DNA of 6,176 nt, taken from NCBI GenBank assembly GCA_051867915.1, contig JBJDZJ010000176.1, positions 1-6,176 of the forward strand, given 5' to 3'. The notes under the pieces are model-generated. The model made no database searches. It saw only the letters and a program-made list of their open reading frames with translations, and was not told where the DNA came from. Positions 1 through 5,262 of the stretch are shown here, in pieces; within the stretch, counting starts at the first letter, position 1; each line of letters opens with the position of its first letter. Source of the stretch: CAKSQF01 sp051867915. Its GTDB lineage: Bacteria; Bacillota; Clostridia; Oscillospirales; CAG-272. The translations under genes and the position numbers were made by a program.

Positions 1-1872
1 CCGATCCATGTTCATGATAACGGTATAAACGCCATCCTCTGTTTGTCTGGATTGCGAAAAGAGACGGGAATAGGACTCATCCATTTGTACATACGGTGTC
101 GGCAGATACTTGACCACCGTGTCAAGAGAAGCCTTTATGATCGGCAATGACTGCATTTCATCGGACGGCAGAACATCCACATATTCGGGAAGTGCGTCTA
201 TACAGACGATACGCCCGCCCATGTTGCCGAACTCCCGAAGCAGCGCAACGGTAGAAGAACGAACCGTCAGCATATGCGGAATCACTATCGTAGAATATGT
301 CATATTTCCTACCCGGAAGACGGTTTCGTTGTCTTTCTTTTCCACAGAGCCGTATTTGGCTATCAATTGTTCGTCTCCGTAATCAAAGTCGATACGGTGA
401 CCGGCAAGTAGACGGAACAGTGCGGCATACTGATCTTCCAGAGAACGAACATCCTCATCCAGCGTCGCCATTCCGCTATTGGACCATCCCAGATGAACCA
501 GCGCCCAGACGCTCTCTATGGGAGTAAGTACCAATGTATCACAAAGGGGGTCCCCCTGCATCAGAACCATATTCAGACGGGAGAAGTAATCCTCTACGGC
601 CTTGTATTCTTTGAACCATGCGCTCTGATGCGAAATGCTGGCAGGATAATCCCGTTTTCCTTCGCCTTCCATGGTATACCAGCTCAAATGAGGACAACGC
701 ACATTGGCACCGAACAGCGCCTGCCAATTGCCGACTGCTTTATGACCCCGGAAATCAAATTGCCATCCGGTACATCCATACAGCTCGCTGAGCATCCACG
801 GCTTGCCCAGCTGGCGACCCGCCGAACGAAGCTGTACCGCTACCCAATAATCGTCACATTCACACAGCAAATCCATTCCCGGAATGTCCATGTATTCATA
901 AGCACGAATCACCGATCCCAGCATACAGGCTTGTGTCGTTAATGTGTTCTCATGAAGCAGATGCCCGGTAAACTGCATGTGATGTTCATGACACCATTGC
1001 TGAATGGGTTGCAGGAAGTTGGTTTCAAATAATGTTTGCAAGAGTTCCATATACTGCCATTTGACGGGATGGAGCTTTTGAGCGTTCCGACACAAAAACA
1101 GCTCCGGCAAGTATTCCCGCAAATCATATCCGTATTTTTCTTCAAAACGGGTAAACAAATGTGCAGGACAGGGAACGGTTTCCTCCATTCTTTCACCGCC
1201 GGCGGAAAAACCGCACATAACCGCCCCTCGATGAGGTTCGTCCGTGAAAATCCCTTTGATAATTCCGCCCAAACGGTCTTTGCACATCCGGGCATACTTT
1301 TCATGGGTGGTGGCGATAAAAGCATCGGTTGCGTCCCGATTCATGGTATCAACATAGGTGTATCCGTTATAATTGCTGTTGGATGCCATTTCTTCCTCTG
1401 TAAAATACAGGACGGTATCCGTTGGAATGTCCCCGGGTTGCAAACGGCGCTTTCGGCAGAATACGCCGTTCTCTTGCAGATCAACTGAAAAGGCAGCCAA
1501 AACATCATCCGAATAAACAAATGCTTCTGGCTTGGACCGATGGATGCGCAGAAAGTGCATCCGATATGCAGGATTTTGCGTCACCATTCCTCCGGCTGTT
1601 CCGGAGGGCCAACGGTCTTCATCGTAAAGCCATGCTTCCATCCCGAGCTTTTCGCTTTCGTCTGCACAGGCATTGATATAGGAAAACCATTCTTCCCCCA
1701 GATAGTCGGTAACCAATCCGGTTCGGGAATGGAAAAATGCGCCGCCCATTCCCATTTCCTGAAAGTTATGCAGTTGAAGCAGAAGTTCATCCTTTTCGAG
1801 CTTTCCGTTCCATGCCCAGAAGGGCTTCCCGCGATACTCGACTCCCGGGTTTTTAAACTCTTGTTGATTCAT
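1..1872 (-). CDS. Glycoside hydrolase, GH106 / alpha-L-rhamnosidase-like superfamily (3' end beyond the window)
   Basis: The frame is open for 624 codons from the ATG at 1872 to the left edge, with no stop or frameshift. A strong ribosome site (AGAAAGGGG, 1878-1886) lies 5 nt upstream. I recognise the pattern of Glyco_hydro_106-type enzymes: FWAWNG (residues 18-23), an HSRTGL strand end (48-53), WLYDEDRWPSG (81-91), GIFTDEP (207-213), GHLLHENT (303-310), SELYG (362-366) and a KRDYP segment (406-410). Glu308 and Glu363 are candidate catalytic or metal-site acids by position only. Residues about 430-560 (TPIESVWAL at 450-458, then a stretch ending GNMGGRIVCI) resemble the amidotransferase-like domain that follows the barrel in such enzymes. 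Family members usually run to about 900-1100 residues, so the C-terminal beta-domains are missing here. There is no signal peptide or membrane segment, suggesting a cytoplasmic enzyme acting on imported oligosaccharides. The substrate is not established; rhamnosides are the family precedent. It follows the rpmA terminator, so it probably has its own promoter. Confidence 0.85.
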   Translation of the reverse strand, partial: MNQQEFKNPGVEYRGKPFWAWNGKLEKDELLLQLHNFQEMGMGGAFFHSRTGLVTDYLGEEWFSYINACADESEKLGMEAWLYDEDRWPSGTAGGMVTQNPAYRMHFLRIHRSKPEAFVYSDDVLAAFSVDLQENGVFCRKRRLQPGDIPTDTVLYFTEEEMASNSNYNGYTYVDTMNRDATDAFIATTHEKYARMCKDRLGGIIKGIFTDEPHRGAVMCGFSAGGERMEETVPCPAHLFTRFEEKYGYDLREYLPELFLCRNAQKLHPVKWQYMELLQTLFETNFLQPIQQWCHEHHMQFTGHLLHENTLTTQACMLGSVIRAYEYMDIPGMDLLCECDDYWVAVQLRSAGRQLGKPWMLSELYGCTGWQFDFRGHKAVGNWQALFGANVRCPHLSWYTMEGEGKRDYPASISHQSAWFKEYKAVEDYFSRLNMVLMQGDPLCDTLVLTPIESVWALVHLGWSNSGMATLDEDVRSLEDQYAALFRLLAGHRIDFDYGDEQLIAKYGSVEKKDNETVFRVGNMTYSTIVIPHMLTVRSSTVALLREFGNMGGRIVCIDALPEYVDVLPSDEMQSLPIIKASLDTVVKYLPTPYVQMDESYSRLFSQSRQTEDGVYTVIMNMDR

Positions 1873-1911
1873 TATTACCCCTTTCTGTCCGTACTTCAAG
1901 ACCTGATCTTT

Positions 1912-1943
1912 CGATAATTATTTGGGTGTAAAATCCGATAATT
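1912..1943. repeat. Pair of 8-bp direct repeats upstream of the glycoside hydrolase gene
   Basis: CGATAATT occurs at 1912-1919 and again at 1936-1943, 24 bp apart start to start, in the short gap between the rpmA terminator and the glycoside hydrolase start. On the minus strand the left copy overlaps AATAAT (1922 to 1917), a 5/6 match to a -10 box, but no good -35 box sits at a standard distance. The pair could be a regulator site or part of the promoter, or it could be chance in an AT-rich gap. No cre-like catabolite operator was recognised. Confidence 0.25.
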
Positions 1944-1944
1944 T

Positions 1945-1990
1945 GAAAAACAGTCGCAAATGCCTTCATAGGGAAAACATTTGCGACTGA
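1945..1990 (-). terminator. Rho-independent terminator after rpmA
   Basis: A perfect 12-bp inverted repeat, CAGTCGCAAATG (1951-1962) and CATTTGCGACTG (1978-1989), is separated by a 15-nt loop. Read on the minus strand, the stem is followed directly by TTTTT (1950-1946). It begins 22 nt after the rpmA stop codon. The loop can form a further small CCT/AGG pairing. This marks the end of the rplU-prp-rpmA transcript and separates it from the glycoside hydrolase gene. Confidence 0.88.
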
Positions 1991-2011
1991 TTTCTTTTGA
2001 ATTGACAGTAC

Positions 2012-2290
2012 TTAGTCTGTAATAACGCTGACGCACTTCTTGCCGCCTGCAACAACCTGGAACTTTACCTTACCGTTGGTAAGTGCGAACAGGGTGTCGT
2101 CAGATCCGATGCCGACATTCATACCGGGATGAATGTGGGTACCGCGCTGTCTGACAATGATATTGCCGGCAACGACTGCCTGACCGTCAGCCTTCTTCAC
2201 GCCGAGACGCTTGGATTCGCTGTCCCGACCGTTTTTGGTAGAACCAACGCCCTTCTTGTGAGCGAAGAACTGCAAACTGATGCGAATCAT
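2012..2290 (-). CDS. rpmA: Large ribosomal subunit protein bL27, with cleavable N-terminal prepeptide
   Basis: This is a 92-residue L27, whose mature N-terminus reaches toward the peptidyl transferase centre of the 50S subunit. Diagnostic stretches are KKGVGSTKNGRDS (12-24), KRLGVK (27-32), and the signature G-N-I-I-V-R-Q-R-G-T then HPG-NVG at 42-60. The first nine residues, MIRISLQFF, are the Bacillota-type extension. In Staphylococcus aureus the protease Prp cuts after the LQFF motif, which predicts a mature protein starting AHKKG. The start is fixed by a GGAGGT ribosome site (2299-2304) 8 nt upstream. The gene follows prp by 25 nt, ends with TAA, and is followed 22 nt later by a strong terminator, so it is the last gene of the rplU operon. 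Confidence 0.98.
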   Translation of the reverse strand: MIRISLQFFAHKKGVGSTKNGRDSESKRLGVKKADGQAVVAGNIIVRQRGTHIHPGMNVGIGSDDTLFALTNGKVKFQVVAGGKKCVSVITD

Positions 2291-2315
2291 GAAAAACTAC
2301 CTCCGTTTTCAGATT

Positions 2316-2672
2316 TTAGATCCCGTCCTCGGTTTCGTCAACCTCAATAAAATCGTAATAATCCTCGGTCATATCGGTCAGTTGGAGGAAATACGCCTGA
2401 AACAGACCCGATACCGCATAGGATTTCTTCTCGTCATCCGAATACTCGGGGAGAGCCGCCTTGCAGATTACGGTTATGTCGGTTGTCTCGTCGTCGATGG
2501 TGTACTCGACATCCGAGGCATAGGACACCTCGATGGCATTGATAATCAGCATGGTCATGGAGGAAAGGGCGGCGCAGAGAATATCCTCGCCTGCCTCGGC
2601 AAAGCCGGTGTGACCGACCTCCTTGAAGCCGTAATAAATGCCGTTTTGCTTGAAAAATGTGATTTTGGTCAT
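2316..2672 (-). CDS. prp: Ribosomal-processing cysteine protease Prp
   Basis: This 118-residue protein (YsxB/Prp family, formerly DUF464) matches the usual length of about 105-120. The catalytic pair is visible as His21 in the motif VGHTGFAEAG and Cys33 in EDILCAALS, the spacing expected for this family. Its established role, shown in Staphylococcus aureus, is to remove the N-terminal extension of ribosomal protein L27, which is needed for a functional 50S subunit. The substrate gene rpmA lies directly downstream with an intact LQFF cleavage motif. It starts 20 nt after the rplU stop; the ribosome site is modest (GGTGA about 6 nt before the ATG), which could keep protease output below that of the ribosomal proteins. 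The C-terminus is acidic (residues 101-118). Confidence 0.95.
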   Translation of the reverse strand: MTKITFFKQNGIYYGFKEVGHTGFAEAGEDILCAALSSMTMLIINAIEVSYASDVEYTIDDETTDITVICKAALPEYSDDEKKSYAVSGLFQAYFLQLTDMTEDYYDFIEVDETEDGI

Positions 2673-2692
2673 CTTAAATCACCGTCCGGAAC

Positions 2693-3004
2693 TTAAAGAG
2701 TGATGGTCTGGATCTGTACCTTGGTGTAAGGCTGTCTGTGACCGATCTTCTTCTTCTCGTTCTTCTTGGCCTTGTACTTGAAGACTGTGATCTTCTTGGA
2801 CTTGCCGTTCTTGACAACGGAAGCAGTGACCTTTGCGCCGTCTACGTAAGGAGTGCCGATCTTGAGATCGCCGTTTCCGCCGACCAGCTCAACCTTGTCG
2901 AAGGTTACGCTGTCGCCTGCTTCTGCGTCGAGCTTCTCGATGAATACGACATCGCCTTCGGAAACCTTGTACTGCTTGCCGCCGGTTACGATTACTGCGT
3001 ACAT
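2693..3004 (-). CDS. rplU: Large ribosomal subunit protein bL21
   Basis: This is a 103-residue L21, the standard length, which binds 23S rRNA in the 50S subunit. The N-terminus MYAVIVTGGKQYKV and the C-terminal signature running from TVFKYKAKKN to GHRQPYT (residues 73-94) are unmistakable. I place the start at 3004 rather than at the in-frame ATG 13 codons upstream (3043): the protein begins at the conserved MYAVI, and a GAAAGGAA ribosome site (3013-3020) precedes this ATG with about 10 nt after the GG. It is the first gene of the rplU-prp-rpmA unit and is driven by a consensus promoter through a leader of about 100 nt. Confidence 0.98.
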   Translation of the reverse strand: MYAVIVTGGKQYKVSEGDVVFIEKLDAEAGDSVTFDKVELVGGNGDLKIGTPYVDGAKVTASVVKNGKSKKITVFKYKAKKNEKKKIGHRQPYTKVQIQTITL

Positions 3005-3107
3005 CTGAATAATTCCTTTCACATCGTACCAACATGGGTACAAAACTCGCTGAATGACAGGGGGACGGCAAAAAATCGTCCGCTTTGATCCATGACATCA
3101 TGCGGCA
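3005..3107 (-). promoter_or_regulatory. rplU 5' leader with two hairpins, candidate L21 leader
   Basis: The predicted start site, about 7 nt after the -10 box, gives an untranslated leader of about 100 nt. It holds two short inverted repeats: GGACG/CGTCC (3077-3081 with 3063-3067, 9-nt loop) and GTACC/GGTAC (3037-3041 with 3026-3030, 6-nt loop). The second sits just upstream of the ribosome site at 3013-3020. L21 operons of Bacillota are known to carry an autoregulatory L21 leader RNA. Whether this leader fits that covariance model cannot be decided by eye. Confidence 0.5.
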
Positions 3108-3113
3108 GTTGAC

Positions 3114-3142
3114 ATTATATCATGAAAACTTTCGTTTGTCAA
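3114..3142 (-). promoter_or_regulatory. Consensus sigma-70/sigma-A type promoter for rplU-prp-rpmA
   Basis: On the minus strand TTGACA (3142 to 3137) and TATAAT (3119 to 3114) are both perfect consensus hexamers separated by an optimal 17-nt spacer. The promoter begins about 22 nt after the terminator that closes the folD transcript, and points into the rplU leader. Such a match is expected for a strong, growth-linked ribosomal protein operon. Confidence 0.95.
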
Positions 3143-3164
3143 GACCTTTTCGGGTATTTTTTTG

Positions 3165-3192
3165 AAAAATCCGCATTTTTTTTGATGCAGAT
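3165..3192 (-). terminator. Probable Rho-independent terminator after folD
   Basis: Read on the minus strand, ATCTGCAT (3192-3185) pairs with ATGCGGAT (3176-3169) as an 8-bp stem with one G-T wobble. The loop is 8 nt, mostly A, and TTTT (3168-3165) follows. It lies 66 nt beyond the folD stop codon and just upstream of the rplU promoter. The stem is short, so termination may be partial and allow some read-through into rplU. Confidence 0.65.
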
Positions 3193-3258
3193 GCGCCTTT
3201 TGGACGGGATTGAACGGTGGAAGGGGCAGGGCATAGAGCCGATCGCAGAAAGGACAGC

Positions 3259-4119
3259 TCAGCTGTTCTTTTCTGCAAACCGCTTTGCCGCCGTCAGCGT
3301 ATTTCTCAGCAGCATGGTGATGGTCATGGGTCCCACGCCTCCGGGAACGGGGGTGATGGCAGATGCCACCGGCTCCACCGATGCAAAATCCACATCGCCG
3401 CACAGCTTGCCGTTTTCGTCCCTGTCCATGCCCACATCAATGACCACCGCACCGGGCTTCACCATGTCGCCGGTGACAAATTTTGCTCTTCCGATGGCGA
3501 CCACCAGAATGTCGGCATCTTTGGTATAGTCCGACAGATTGGAGGTTTTGCTGTGGCAGACGGTGACGGTAGCGTCGGAATGAAGCAGGAGCATTGCCAT
3601 AGGCTTGCCTACGATGTTGGACCGTCCCAGAATAACGGCGTGCTTTCCCTTGGGATCCACGCCCGATTCCCGAAGCAGGACCATGATGCCGGCGGGCGTG
3701 CAGGGAAGAAAGTCGTAATTTCCCTGCATGATTCTACCGGTGTTGACGGTATGGAAGGCGTCCACATCCTTGTCGGGGCGGATGCGGGCGATGACCTCCT
3801 CCTCGGACAGTCCTTTGGGGAGGGGAAGCTGACAGAGGATTCCGTGAACGGAGGGATCGTCATTGAGACGGTCGATCAGTTCATTCAACTCTGCCTGGGT
3901 AGTGGACTCAGGCAGAAGGTAGGTGTGGGATCCGAATCCCACCTCGTCGCAGGCCTTCTGCTTGTTGGACACATAGACCCGGGATGCCGGATTGTCGCCG
4001 ACAAGAATCACCGCAAGATAGGGTGAAATTCCGTACTTTTCCTTGAATTCTGCGCATTCTGCGGCAATGTTCTGTCTTTCGGTTTTGGAAATCTGTTTTC
4101 CGTCAATGATCGTTGCCAT
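3259..4119 (-). CDS. folD: Bifunctional methylene-tetrahydrofolate dehydrogenase / methenyl-tetrahydrofolate cyclohydrolase
   Basis: This 286-residue cytosolic enzyme interconverts 5,10-methylene-THF and 10-formyl-THF via 5,10-methenyl-THF, supplying one-carbon units for purine and formylmethionine synthesis. Family motifs are complete: Tyr49-xxx-Lys53 (catalytic lysine), QLPLP (97-101), PDKDVD with Asp120 (115-120), PCTP (139-142), the nucleotide-binding GRSNIVGKP (165-173) and PVPGGVGPMT (257-266). One small variation is Ala121 after KDVD, where Gly is common. I chose the ATG at 4119 because the protein then begins MATIIDGK, as in the family, with an AGGAGG site 9 nt upstream. An in-frame ATG at 4188 would add 23 residues with no family counterpart. 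The start overlaps the end of lgt by 17 nt, suggesting translational coupling. Confidence 0.97.
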   Translation of the reverse strand: MATIIDGKQISKTERQNIAAECAEFKEKYGISPYLAVILVGDNPASRVYVSNKQKACDEVGFGSHTYLLPESTTQAELNELIDRLNDDPSVHGILCQLPLPKGLSEEEVIARIRPDKDVDAFHTVNTGRIMQGNYDFLPCTPAGIMVLLRESGVDPKGKHAVILGRSNIVGKPMAMLLLHSDATVTVCHSKTSNLSDYTKDADILVVAIGRAKFVTGDMVKPGAVVIDVGMDRDENGKLCGDVDFASVEPVASAITPVPGGVGPMTITMLLRNTLTAAKRFAEKNS

Positions 4120-5236
4120 TTTCTGTTTCCTCCTCGGTTCTGTCGTTGTTTTCAGTTGCTTTTTCGGCATCTGTTGTGATGGTGTCATCGGGAAGATCGG
4201 CCGTGTCCGCAGTGGGAGCGTCGGACGAAACGGTGGGATCTGCGTCGGTGTTTTTCATTGCTTCTTCGGATGCTTGGGACTCGGAGACGGATTCCTTGCG
4301 GGAACTGCTTTTCGGCATATTCATTTTAGCAAGGGATTTGGCACCGTCCAGATAGATGCAGTCGGAAACCGATCTGGTTTTGTGGCGGATGAAGGTCAGA
4401 TAGATCAGCAGTGTTCCGGCGATGATGAAGCAGAGGAAAGCGATCAGCTGGGAAACACGGATGTCGGTGCCGCCGATATACAGACTGTCGGTACGAAGTC
4501 CCTCGATGAACATCCGCCCGAATCCGTACCAGGTCAGGTATCCCAGGGTGATCTGACCGTCGAATTTGCGGTGCTTGTAGAGGGAGCAGAGCAGAATGAA
4601 GCCCAGCAGGTTCCACAGCGATTCGTAAAGGAAGGTCGGATGCGCACCCATTGCCGTGACGAACCAGGTCGTACCCCCGTCATAGGAGGTTTCGATGTGC
4701 ATGGCCCAGGGCAGATCGGTGGATGCGCCGAAGGCTTCGCCGTTGCAGAAGTTGCCCCATCTGCCGATGGACTGTGCAATCATGACGGCGGGAGCCAGAC
4801 AGTCAAAGAAGGCGGGAATGCGGATCTTTTTGTACCGCAGGGTCAGAATGCAGGCGAGGGCGCCGAAGATGATGCCGCCATAGATGGCGAGTCCCCCTTC
4901 CCAGATGGCGATGACATCCCTGAAGCTGGTGTAGTTGCCCGGATGTCTGAGCCAATCGAAGAAGACATAATAAAGTCTGGCGCCGATAATGCCGGGAATG
5001 ACGGTGAACATGGCGAGATCCAGAAGATCGTCAAAAATCAGCTTCTGCCGTTTGGCGCGTCGGTAGATGTAGAAGATGGCGACAAAAATCCCGATCATGA
5101 TGAGAATTCCGTACCATGCCACCGAAATGTTCGTGCCCGGAATGGTGAAAGCGACTTCGTTGATCTCAAAGGTGGTGTCGGATATGCCCGGGAAGGAGAT
5201 TTTGTTCACATCCGAATGGGCAAGGATTGTGTTCAT
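4103..5236 (-). CDS. lgt: Prolipoprotein diacylglyceryl transferase with acidic C-terminal tail
   Basis: This 377-residue integral membrane enzyme transfers a diacylglyceryl group from phosphatidylglycerol to the lipobox cysteine of prolipoproteins, the first step of lipoprotein maturation. About seven hydrophobic segments are visible (roughly 39-59, 73-93, 117-134, 144-156, 203-220, 231-245 and 262-284). Lgt motifs are GARLYYV (85-91), WEGGLAIYGG (112-121), the signature GRWGNFCNGE (158-167) with Arg159 and Asn162, HPTFLYES (199-206) and GRMFIEGLRTD (240-250). Family members usually end near 250-330. Here residues about 305-377 form a Ser/Thr-rich low-complexity tail with about 20 acidic and 3 basic residues after position 315, predicted disordered and cytoplasmic. 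An AGAAAGG site (5248-5254) precedes the ATG by 11 nt. It lies 26 nt after the M16 peptidase stop and overlaps folD, so the three genes are probably co-transcribed. Confidence 0.96.
   Translation of the reverse strand: MNTILAHSDVNKISFPGISDTTFEINEVAFTIPGTNISVAWYGILIMIGIFVAIFYIYRRAKRQKLIFDDLLDLAMFTVIPGIIGARLYYVFFDWLRHPGNYTSFRDVIAIWEGGLAIYGGIIFGALACILTLRYKKIRIPAFFDCLAPAVMIAQSIGRWGNFCNGEAFGASTDLPWAMHIETSYDGGTTWFVTAMGAHPTFLYESLWNLLGFILLCSLYKHRKFDGQITLGYLTWYGFGRMFIEGLRTDSLYIGGTDIRVSQLIAFLCFIIAGTLLIYLTFIRHKTRSVSDCIYLDGAKSLAKMNMPKSSSRKESVSESQASEEAMKNTDADPTVSSDAPTADTADLPDDTITTDAEKATENNDRTEEETENGNDH
4129..4134 (-). promoter_or_regulatory. folD ribosome binding site inside the lgt coding region
   Basis: AGGAGG, a full Shine-Dalgarno core, lies 9 nt before the folD ATG at 4119 and within the last codons of lgt. 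It decides the folD start over the in-frame ATG at 4188 and means that ribosomes finishing lgt pass directly over the folD initiation region. Confidence 0.85.
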
Positions 5237-5262
5237 AGCATTAAATACCTTTCTGTTTTTGA

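Noticed and set aside
939..1325. Minus-strand open frame of 128 codons inside the glycoside hydrolase
   Set aside because: It is in a different frame from the continuous 624-codon hydrolase reading frame, which shows conserved motifs on both sides of this stretch.
3005..3043. Extended L21 start at 3043, adding 13 residues
   Set aside because: The added residues have no counterpart in L21, the ATG at 3004 gives the standard 103-residue protein, and a ribosome site sits just before it.
2889..3101. Possible upstream reading frame starting in the rplU leader
   Set aside because: It begins a few bases after the predicted transcription start without a ribosome site and runs out of frame into rplU. 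The product is Arg-rich and unrecognisable.
3217..4026. Plus-strand open frame of 269 codons opposite folD
   Set aside because: It is a shadow of folD, with His/Gly/Asp-rich low-information sequence and no ribosome site or family motif.
4120..4188. Extended FolD start at 4188, adding 23 residues
   Set aside because: The region is the lgt tail in another frame, and the full AGGAGG site serves the ATG at 4119.
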